Made by a program: the position numbers and the translations under genes
In this document: positions 1 through 5,317 of the stretch, in pieces
Numbering within the stretch: position 1 is the stretch's first letter
Layout of the letters: each line of letters starts with the position of its first letter
Assembly (NCBI GenBank): GCA_946480685.1
Contig: CAMLLI010000256.1
Coordinates: 1-6,596, forward strand
Direction of reading: 5' to 3'
Length of the DNA: 6,596 nucleotides
Source: an uncultured Flammeovirgaceae bacterium
Lineage (GTDB): Bacteria; Bacteroidota; Bacteroidia; Cytophagales; Cyclobacteriaceae
The notes under the pieces: generated by a model
What the model saw: the letters and a program-made list of their open reading frames with translations, nothing else
What the model was told of the DNA's origin: nothing
The model's database searches: none

Positions 1-1
1 A

Positions 2-838
2 TGTATCAACCTGAAAGTTGTATTCACACTACTGGTATCTTTTGCGGCTGTTGGTCTGCAGGCACAAACGCTGTCGCTGAAATGGAAAACCGACACGTTG
101 TTTCGCATACCCGAATCCACATACCTCGATGTAAAGAACAATGCATTGTATGTTTCGAATATTGATGGTAAACCGGATGAGAAAGATGGCAAAGGATTTA
201 TTTCCAAAATCACTCCCAATGGAAAAGTAACAACGCTGCAATGGGTTACCGGCCTGAATGCTCCAAAGGGTATGGAGGTATATAAAAACAACCTGTATGT
301 AGCAGATCTTAGTCGTATTGTTACGATCGATATAGCGTCCGGTAAACCTACGTTTACAGAAGTAGAGGGAGCACAATTTCTGAATGACATTTCCATTGAT
401 GAAAAAGGAAATGTATACGCCTCTGATTCGCGAAGCGGAAAGATATACCGGTTTGCCAATGGTAAAGGTGAGCTGTATTATGAGAATGCCGATATAAAAA
501 GTACCAACGGTGTACTCGCGTTGAAAGATGCCCTCTACTTTGTTGATTTCAAATCCGGAGATTTTTATAAGCTCGACTGGAATAAACAGCTTACCAAAAT
601 CGGTACCGCTGCTACCGGTGGTGATGGTATCGTATCTGTAGGTAAAAATGAGTTCATTATTACATCGTGGTATGGTGAAGTATATTTTATGGATGCCACC
701 GGTAAAGCATCCAAATTACTGGATACAAAGGAACAAAAGTTAAGCAGTGCTGACGTAGGTTATGATGCCAAGAATAAAATTCTTTACGTCCCAACGTTCT
801 ATGGTAACAGTATAATGGCGTATACGTTTAAAAAGTAA
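2..838 (+). CDS. Secreted SMP-30/gluconolactonase-like beta-propeller protein, 5' partial
   Basis: The reading frame is open from base 2 and ends at TAA 836-838, giving 278 visible residues; the start codon is off the left edge. The first 22 visible residues (CINLKVVF...VGLQAQ) form a signal peptide with cleavage probably after AQ, so the protein should be periplasmic or secreted and only a few N-terminal residues are missing. The rest has the repeating 'NALYVSN', 'NNLYVAD', 'GNVYASD', 'DALYFVD' strands of a six-bladed propeller. Positions that correspond, from memory, to the SMP-30 metal and substrate residues are present: Glu38 (PEST), Asn128 (LNDISID), Asn169 (TNG) and Asp208 (GDG). SMP-30 enzymes are metal-dependent lactonases, so sugar-lactone hydrolysis is possible. 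The fold assignment is firmer than the substrate. An NHL-type non-enzymatic propeller is the main alternative. A hairpin terminator follows 26 bp after the stop. Confidence 0.72.
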   Translation, partial: CINLKVVFTLLVSFAAVGLQAQTLSLKWKTDTLFRIPESTYLDVKNNALYVSNIDGKPDEKDGKGFISKITPNGKVTTLQWVTGLNAPKGMEVYKNNLYVADLSRIVTIDIASGKPTFTEVEGAQFLNDISIDEKGNVYASDSRSGKIYRFANGKGELYYENADIKSTNGVLALKDALYFVDFKSGDFYKLDWNKQLTKIGTAATGGDGIVSVGKNEFIITSWYGEVYFMDATGKASKLLDTKEQKLSSADVGYDAKNKILYVPTFYGNSIMAYTFKK

Positions 839-864
839 ATTTTAACTCGTACCTTATACATGCT

Positions 865-896
865 AAAGCGCAGTATATCTACTATACTGCGCTTTT
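865..896 (+). terminator. Strong hairpin, probable intrinsic terminator
   Basis: A perfect 13-bp stem (AAAGCGCAGTATA at 865-877, its complement at 883-895) encloses the 5-nt loop TCTAC, and the right arm ends in four T (893-896). It lies 26 bp after the stop of the propeller gene and should end that transcript. It also ends only 15 bp before the ATG at 912, so it is either a terminator or part of the leader of the next operon. The T-tract is short, so efficiency is uncertain. Confidence 0.7.
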
Positions 897-911
897 CAGA
901 TCCCCAGTTAT

Positions 912-2201
912 ATGAGCAAACCTATTCTGAAAGATTTACCCGAGCTGGTTGCAGCGAATGTTGTAACAGAAGAAACGGCACAACGGATCAGAGCCTTCTA
1001 CCAGCAGAAGGAACAACACGAGCCCAATCGGTTGGTTATAGTATTTGGTATACTGGGCGCATTGCTCGTAGGACTGGGTATTATTTTGATCATCGCTCAC
1101 AACTGGGATACCCTGGGTAAAGTACCGAAGCTCGGTATAGCGTTGTTGCCGTTGTTGATAGGACAAGCAGTTTGCGCTTTTGTGCTGTATCGTAAAGCGG
1201 ATAGTACGGCATGGCGTGAGGGGGCAGCCACATTTTTATTTATGGCTATAGCTGCCAGTATTTCCATTGTAAGCCAGGTATATAATATTGAAGGTACGCT
1301 GTACGGCTTTTTGTTTTTGTGGATGATCGTGGCACTGCCGGTAATCTATACGATGCGTTCATCGCTGGCCTCGTTGCTGTATGTTGTCGGTATAACCTGG
1401 TATGCCTGCGACCTGAGTTACTTTCACTATCCAAATGCTGTAGCATGGTGGTATTGGGGATTGTTGGCGTTGATGCTGCCGCATTACTATACATTGTATA
1501 AGAACCGGATTCACAGTAATTTCTTTGCGTTTCATTCGTGGTTTATAGCATTGTCGGTTACAGTGGTGCTGGGTATGTTCAGCGATACGCTCCGGGAATT
1601 AACATTCGCTGTATATATAAATGTGTTTTGTGTCTTAATCCTGCTTGGGCAGATTGAAAGGATTCGCGAACGCAGGCTTATAGCGAACGGATTCCTGGTA
1701 ACGGGAAGTCTCGGGTTAATATCATTGCTGCTCTTTATGAGCTTTGAGTGGTTCTGGGAAGAGATATTTGATGACAATATATATCGCGTTGATCTGGTGC
1801 ACGCGTATCCATACTGGGTCACGTTTGCTATAGCTGTAATTTTGTTGGTTGTATTAGGAATGAGACAATCTTTTGCATCGCTTAATGTAAAGAGCTATGG
1901 TTTTGTTGTTGTATTGATATTACTGTTGGTGAGTTACCAACTGCCGTTGCTGGCCCGGGTGTTGGATAATATACTTTTGTTTGCCTTCGGAGTGTTCACG
2001 ATCCGCGATGGTGCACGGCAAAACAAGTTAAGTCTGTTGAATTATGGATTATTAATTCTTACAGCCCTAATTATCTGTCGCTTCTTCGACCTTGATATGA
2101 GTTTCGTAGCACGCGGTTTACTCTTTGTGCTGGTAGGAGCAGGCTTTTTTGTTGCCAACATCTGGATGGTTAAAAAACGTAAACAGCAACTGAACGCGTA
2201 G
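912..2201 (+). CDS. DUF2157 domain-containing polytopic membrane protein
   Basis: This 429-residue protein has a soluble N-terminal segment (about 1-38, with VVTEETAQRIRAFYQ at 17-31) followed by about 12-14 hydrophobic segments from residue 41 to 419, and a basic tail KKRKQ. The block at 40-66, running from RLVIVFGILGA to the signature AHNWD at 62-66, is characteristic of DUF2157. The C-terminal block with CRFFDLD (389-395) and RGLLFVLVGAGF (401-412) is also typical. The family has no established biochemical role, and I do not assign one. The ATG at 912 fits the usual N-terminus of the family; there is no Shine-Dalgarno sequence, as usual in Bacteroidota. Only 4 bp separate its TAG from the ATG of the GDYXXLXY gene, so the two are almost certainly one operon. 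Related genomes often place these two families together. A hairpin just upstream leaves no room for a promoter directly in front of the gene. Confidence 0.88.
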   Translation: MSKPILKDLPELVAANVVTEETAQRIRAFYQQKEQHEPNRLVIVFGILGALLVGLGIILIIAHNWDTLGKVPKLGIALLPLLIGQAVCAFVLYRKADSTAWREGAATFLFMAIAASISIVSQVYNIEGTLYGFLFLWMIVALPVIYTMRSSLASLLYVVGITWYACDLSYFHYPNAVAWWYWGLLALMLPHYYTLYKNRIHSNFFAFHSWFIALSVTVVLGMFSDTLRELTFAVYINVFCVLILLGQIERIRERRLIANGFLVTGSLGLISLLLFMSFEWFWEEIFDDNIYRVDLVHAYPYWVTFAIAVILLVVLGMRQSFASLNVKSYGFVVVLILLLVSYQLPLLARVLDNILLFAFGVFTIRDGARQNKLSLLNYGLLILTALIICRFFDLDMSFVARGLLFVLVGAGFFVANIWMVKKRKQQLNA

Positions 2202-2205
2202 CATC

Positions 2206-2781
2206 ATGAAAAAGATTATACTTCCGTTATTTATAGTGATGTGCCTGGTGCAATGGTATGTGCCTGCGAAGATGATTGTTAATCAGGAAGCTGTTCTGAA
2301 AGAAGGCAAAGTATATAAATTCAAAACCGCACCCGTTGATCCGGCTGATCCGTTTCGTGGTAAATATATAATACTCAGCTTCGAGGAGAATCGTTTTCAT
2401 ATTCGCGACTATAACGAATGGCTGAATGTTCATGACGTATACGTATCGCTTACGGACTCGGCAGGCTTTGCTCGCATTCATGACATCTCTCTTACTGAAC
2501 CTCAGGACGCAGACTATGTAAAGGCACGTGTTAATTACGTAACATCGTATGAGCCATACACATTGTTCATCGAATACCCGTTCGAACGTTTTTACCTCGA
2601 AGAATCAAAAGCCAGTGAAGCAGAAAAATTATACTGGGAATCGCAGCGTGACTCCACGCAGGTTACCTATGCCGTTGTGAGCGTACGAAAGGGCGAAGCA
2701 GCCCTGACCGATGTCAGGGTCAACGATCGCAGCATAGTGGACATCGTGGCGGAGATTAATCAGGAGCAATCGTCCGATTGA
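2206..2781 (+). CDS. GDYXXLXY domain-containing protein, DUF2157 partner
   Basis: This 191-residue protein begins with a hydrophobic segment (residues 1-18, MKKIILPLFIVMCLVQWY) that should act as a membrane anchor or uncleaved signal, placing the rest outside the cytoplasmic membrane. The family-naming motif is at residues 52-59 as GKYIILSF, preceded by DPADPFR (45-51). The Asp of the consensus G-D-Y-x-x-L-x-Y is Lys53, and the last position is Phe. Other typical blocks are YPFERFYLEES (124-134) and VVSVRKGEAALTDVRVND (157-174). No enzyme activity is known for the family. The gene starts 4 bp after the DUF2157 gene, which implies translational coupling and probably a shared membrane complex; the complex is inference. 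A hairpin without a T-tract follows 32 bp after the stop. Confidence 0.85.
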   Translation: MKKIILPLFIVMCLVQWYVPAKMIVNQEAVLKEGKVYKFKTAPVDPADPFRGKYIILSFEENRFHIRDYNEWLNVHDVYVSLTDSAGFARIHDISLTEPQDADYVKARVNYVTSYEPYTLFIEYPFERFYLEESKASEAEKLYWESQRDSTQVTYAVVSVRKGEAALTDVRVNDRSIVDIVAEINQEQSSD

Positions 2782-2812
2782 CAGGCAAACTCTTCCTTTC
2801 GTCAAAATGGTT

Positions 2813-2835
2813 GTAAGGCAGCATTGGTGCCTTAC
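2813..2835 (+). terminator. Hairpin after the DUF2157/GDYXXLXY operon, weak terminator candidate
   Basis: The arm GTAAGGCA (2813-2820) pairs perfectly with TGCCTTAC (2828-2835) around a 7-nt loop. The position after the operon suits a transcript end. No T-run follows, so it may not act as an intrinsic terminator on its own. It could instead stabilise the 3' end of the mRNA or be an operator, because it overlaps a possible -33 element for the next gene. Confidence 0.3.
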
Positions 2836-2853
2836 CGACTTCTGCTATCTTCA
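2824..2853 (+). promoter_or_regulatory. Possible Bacteroidota-type promoter for the sugar dehydrogenase gene
   Basis: TTG at 2824-2826 lies 19 bp before TATCTTCA at 2846-2853, which resembles the Bacteroidota pattern of a -33 TTG and a -7 TAnnTTTG. The last two bases of the -7 box do not match. The predicted leader would be about 35 nt. This is a pattern match only; no other candidate in the 111-bp gap looks better. Confidence 0.25.
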
Positions 2854-2892
2854 CTCCCTTAACCCAAATATATACTATACAACTACACATCT

Positions 2893-4044
2893 ATGACCTT
2901 AAAAAGAGGAATTGTATATGCGTTACTGATTTCATCTGTGGTGGCGTGTTCAGAGAAAAACGGAACGGAACAGCCCGATACAACCAAGCCGGCAGCCACT
3001 GTGATTGAATCAGAAAAATTGAAATTCACAATTGATACGTTAACCGATAAGTTGGACAACCCGTGGGGTATGGCTTTCTTACCGGATGGAAGAATCCTGG
3101 TAACAGAAAAGAAGGGCGAGATCAGAATCATCAAAGACGGTAAATTGCTCGATGAGAAAATTGAAAATGTTCCCGCAGTATATGATCATGGTCAGGGTGG
3201 TTTGCTGGATATAGTGTTGCATCCGGACTATGCAACCAATGGCTGGATATACTTGAGCTATGCAAAACCCGGTGCAGGTGGGGGCGGTACAACCATTGCC
3301 AGAACAAAACTCAATGGTAATGCCTTTACAGAATTTAAAGAGTTATTCTTAGCTCAGCCTTTCGTTGATTCGGAAGTACATTTTGGCTCGCGCATTGTGT
3401 TTGACGGAAAAGGACATATATTCTTTTCTTCCGGTGAACGCGGCACAAAAGAGAATGCACAGAACCTGGGCAATCACCTTGGTAAAGTTCTTCGTCTCAA
3501 TGAAGATGGTTCTGTTCCGACTGATAATCCTTTTGTAAATAAAGCGGGTGCGAAACCTGAGATCTGGAGCTACGGACATCGTAATCCTCAGGGACTGGTA
3601 TATAACACTACAACGGGTGAGCTATGGGACGCAGAGCACGGACCGAAAGGTGGCGATGAATTAAATAAAGTTGAAGCCGGTAAAAATTACGGATGGCCTG
3701 TTATCACCTACGGTATAAATTATGACGGCACGCCCATAACCGACATTACCAAGAAAGATGGCATGGAGCAACCGGTGTGGTATTGGGTTCCTTCGATCGC
3801 TACGTGCGGCATGGCACAAGTTACCAGCGATATATACCCGAACTGGAAGAACAACTTCCTGGTCGGAGCACTGGCACAAACCCACATATCACGTGTAGAA
3901 GTTGATAACGGTAAATATGTAAAACACGAAAGACTTCTTGAAAAAGTAGGTCGCGTGCGCATGGTAAAGCAAGGCCCGGACGGATACATATATATAGCCA
4001 CGCAGAGCCCGGGAATGCTCGTGAAGATCGTACCGGCGAAATAG
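2893..4044 (+). CDS. Lipoprotein PQQ-dependent aldose sugar dehydrogenase (YliI/sGDH family)
   Basis: This 383-residue protein starts with a lipoprotein signal ending in the lipobox VVAC, with the lipidated cysteine at 19, so it is anchored in a membrane facing the periplasm or cell surface. The rest is a full glucose/sorbosone dehydrogenase propeller: NPWGMAFLPDGRILVTE (56-72), GQGGLLDIVLHPDY (100-113), HFGSRIVFD (163-171), YGHRNPQGL (227-235), EHGPKGGDELN (248-258) and GPDGYIYIAT (361-370). By recalled alignment to Acinetobacter sGDH, His163 is the catalytic base, Arg230/Asn231 and Arg354/Arg356 contact PQQ, and Gly250/Pro251 bind calcium. The Lys that contacts PQQ (sGDH Lys377) appears to be Ala328. 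The family oxidises aldoses to lactones with PQQ and Ca2+. No PQQ synthesis genes lie in the window. Start choice rests on the signal peptide; no Shine-Dalgarno is visible. The stop overlaps a heptanucleotide repeat array. Confidence 0.88.
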   Translation: MTLKRGIVYALLISSVVACSEKNGTEQPDTTKPAATVIESEKLKFTIDTLTDKLDNPWGMAFLPDGRILVTEKKGEIRIIKDGKLLDEKIENVPAVYDHGQGGLLDIVLHPDYATNGWIYLSYAKPGAGGGGTTIARTKLNGNAFTEFKELFLAQPFVDSEVHFGSRIVFDGKGHIFFSSGERGTKENAQNLGNHLGKVLRLNEDGSVPTDNPFVNKAGAKPEIWSYGHRNPQGLVYNTTTGELWDAEHGPKGGDELNKVEAGKNYGWPVITYGINYDGTPITDITKKDGMEQPVWYWVPSIATCGMAQVTSDIYPNWKNNFLVGALAQTHISRVEVDNGKYVKHERLLEKVGRVRMVKQGPDGYIYIATQSPGMLVKIVPAK

Positions 4045-4072
4045 CTGCGAGCCGCGAGCTTTGAGCTGCGAG
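4043..4072 (+). repeat. Degenerate heptanucleotide tandem array A (AGCTGCG type)
   Basis: Four consecutive heptamers plus AG fill 30 nt. Heptads 1 and 4 are AGCTGCG, heptad 2 is AGCCGCG and heptad 3 is AGCTTTG. The array begins with the last two bases of the TAG stop codon (4042-4044) of the sugar dehydrogenase gene. An inverted copy lies at 4214-4243. Confidence 0.85.
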
Positions 4073-4077
4073 TTTTT

Positions 4078-4113
4078 AAAGAGGAGTTACTAATGGAAGT
4101 GGCTCCTCTTTTT
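4078..4113 (+). terminator. Rho-independent terminator of the sugar dehydrogenase gene (T1)
   Basis: AAAGAGGAG (4078-4086) pairs with CTCCTCTTT (4103-4111). The stem extends inward by five more pairs, two of them G-U, to a 6-nt loop at 4092-4097. The right arm runs into five T (4109-4113). On the minus strand only three T follow the stem, so it should work mainly for + strand transcription, 33 bp after the stop codon at 4044. Confidence 0.88.
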
Positions 4114-4115
4114 AG

Positions 4116-4143
4116 TTGCTAGCTTCTGGCTGCTAGCCGCTAG
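4116..4143 (+). repeat. Degenerate heptanucleotide tandem array B (CTGCTAG/CTTCTGG type)
   Basis: Four heptamers occupy 28 nt: TTGCTAG, CTTCTGG, CTGCTAG and CCGCTAG. The array lies directly between terminator T1 and terminator T2. A related array in the opposite orientation is at 4255-4275; the stretch 4116-4129 matches the reverse complement of 4255-4268 at 13 of 14 positions. Confidence 0.82.
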
Positions 4144-4157
4144 TTTGTTTTGTCGTG

Positions 4158-4197
4158 TATAAAAAAACAGCTACTAACATGTAGCTGTTTTTTTATA
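4158..4197. terminator. Bidirectional terminator between the convergent genes (T2)
   Basis: The perfect 17-bp stem pairs 4158-4174 with 4181-4197 around the 6-nt loop TAACAT. Its core is ACAGCTAC/GTAGCTGT, flanked by seven A on the left and seven T on the right, so either strand yields a hairpin followed by a U-tract. It should stop minus-strand transcription from the reductase gene (stop at 4282) and act as backup for the + strand gene. Confidence 0.9.
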
Positions 4198-4213
4198 TAT
4201 GTGCCTGTATTCT

Positions 4214-4243
4214 CTCACGGCTCGCAGCTCAAAGCTCACAGCT
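4214..4243 (-). repeat. Inverted copy of heptanucleotide array A (A')
   Basis: Read on the minus strand, four heptamers plus AG fill 30 nt: AGCTGTG, AGCTTTG, AGCTGCG and AGCCGTG. Its length and composition match array A, but the order of heptad variants is shifted. The longest perfect inverted match to array A is 17 bp (4056-4072 with 4221-4237). Confidence 0.85.
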
Positions 4244-4254
4244 TTTTCCTGTAA

Positions 4255-4275
4255 CCAGAAGCCAGCAACCAGTAG
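4255..4275 (-). repeat. Inverted copy of heptanucleotide array B (B')
   Basis: Read on the minus strand, three heptamers occur: CTACTGG, TTGCTGG and CTTCTGG, followed by a partial TTA. The array begins 6 bp after the reductase stop codon, so it lies in the 3' untranslated region of that gene, before array A' and terminator T2. Confidence 0.78.
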
Positions 4276-4281
4276 CCTTTA

Positions 4282-5277
4282 TTATTCGGCCAGCACGAAC
4301 TCACCAGCAGCCTTGTTGATTGTCTTCAGTTCTTCATCGGAGAGTTTGAACGCAAGGGCTTTTACGTTTTCTTTTACCTGGTTTTCGTCTCGTGCGCCTA
4401 CGAGTACGCAATCCATGGCAGGTTGTCGCGTTGTCCAGTTGATGACGAGTTGTGACAGGGTTGCTCCGTGTGCGTCTGCTATAGCTTTGATTTTTTCCAA
4501 CAATGCATTGGCACGATTAATATTTTCAGCAGTATAGAATTTGTTATTCTCGCGTGTATCACCCTCACCGAATTTATAGCCAGGTTTGATTTTTCCAGAG
4601 AGTAATCCGCGTTGCAGCGGGCTATAGGGAACTATACTTAATCCTTTCTGCAGCGCCTGCGGTACTATATCTTTCTCGATGCCACGGTTTATCATGCTAT
4701 AGGGAACCTGGTTCGAGGCGAGCTTCACCGTTTTGAGTGCTTCGTCTACCTGCTCGGTGTTATAGTTGCAAACGCCCGCTGCGCGTACTTTACCTTGCTC
4801 GATCAATTTAGCGACTGCACCCATTGTTTCTCCTATAGGCGTTGTTTCATCCGACCAGTGTATTTGCAGCAAGTCGATATAGTCTGTCTTCAGTCTTCGT
4901 AAACTGTCTTCACACTCTTTAATTACTTTCGCTGCGCCTGAGTAACGGTATACTTTCAGCGGTTTACCCTGATTGTCGGTTGTATCAAAAAAGAATTCAC
5001 CTTGTTCGGTTTCCCAGTTCAAGCCATACTTTGTCAGTATCTGGTATTTGTCGCGTGGTATACCTTGCAACGCCCGGCCTACCAGTTCTTCACTGCGACC
5101 AAAACCATATACCGGTGCAGTATCAATGGTGGTCATGCCAAGATCATACGAAGCACGTATTGCGCGCAGGGCAGCACTCTCTTCTGCACCTCCCCACATC
5201 CATCCGCCAACGGCCCATGCACCAAATGCCATCGGGGTAACTTTTACTGACGAGCTTCCTAATTTTTTCAATTCCAT
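4282..5277 (-). CDS. Aldo/keto reductase, NAD(P)H-dependent
   Basis: This 331-residue cytoplasmic TIM-barrel oxidoreductase carries the full catalytic tetrad: Asp52 and Tyr57 in IDTAPVYGFGRSEE, Lys83 in ILTKYG and His140 in LLQIHW. Cofactor-binding blocks are PYSPLQRGLLSGK (217-229) and VGARDENQVKENV (293-305). Length and motifs fit the IolS-like (AKR11-type) group. Residues 88-118 form a somewhat enlarged loop between Lys83 and His140. The family reduces aldehydes or ketones, or oxidises alcohols or sugars; the substrate cannot be read from the sequence. The start ATG (5277-5275) has an A-rich leader and no Shine-Dalgarno. The gene lies 40 bp downstream of the CHAT gene on the same strand with no hairpin between them, so co-transcription is likely. 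Its transcript should end at T2. Confidence 0.92.
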   Translation of the reverse strand: MELKKLGSSSVKVTPMAFGAWAVGGWMWGGAEESAALRAIRASYDLGMTTIDTAPVYGFGRSEELVGRALQGIPRDKYQILTKYGLNWETEQGEFFFDTTDNQGKPLKVYRYSGAAKVIKECEDSLRRLKTDYIDLLQIHWSDETTPIGETMGAVAKLIEQGKVRAAGVCNYNTEQVDEALKTVKLASNQVPYSMINRGIEKDIVPQALQKGLSIVPYSPLQRGLLSGKIKPGYKFGEGDTRENNKFYTAENINRANALLEKIKAIADAHGATLSQLVINWTTRQPAMDCVLVGARDENQVKENVKALAFKLSDEELKTINKAAGEFVLAE

Positions 5278-5280
5278 TTT

Positions 5281-5315
5281 TTACGTGTTTATGTGTGTAC
5301 GTTGTTACGTGTTTA
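5281..5315 (-). repeat. Degenerate octanucleotide tandem array (ACACGTAA type)
   Basis: On the minus strand four consecutive octamers occupy 5312 to 5281: ACACGTAA, CAACGTAC, ACACATAA and ACACGTAA. The outer two are identical, giving an 11-bp direct repeat (5281-5291 and 5305-5315) with a 24-bp period. The array fills nearly all of the 40-bp gap between the CHAT stop codon and the reductase start, so it also forms the reductase's translation leader. Confidence 0.7.
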
Positions 5316-5317
5316 GG

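Noticed and set aside
1..3. ATG at the first base as a start codon for the first gene
   Set aside because: It is out of frame with the propeller protein and its frame soon meets a stop. The correct frame begins at base 2 and continues off the left edge, with a signal peptide already under way.
98..100. TTG at 98 as the start of the first protein
   Set aside because: The same frame is open upstream and encodes a convincing signal peptide, so starting here would remove the export signal and the first strand.
860..1120. Open frame overlapping the hairpin and the start of the DUF2157 gene
   Set aside because: Its product has no recognisable domain, it runs through the terminator hairpin, and it overlaps a well-supported gene in another frame.
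2702..2719. Perfect 7-bp hairpin CCCTGAC/GTCAGGG with loop CGAT
   Set aside because: It lies within the GDYXXLXY coding region, has no T-tract, and is short enough to occur by chance.
4043..4143. CRISPR-like array
   Set aside because: The units are directly adjacent heptamers with no spacers, and no cas genes are present.
4043..4275. The spacer as a MITE or insertion sequence with terminal inverted repeats
   Set aside because: The inverted arrays are tandem heptamers, not unique ends. No transposase or flanking target duplication is visible, and the arrays have terminators and B repeats interleaved.
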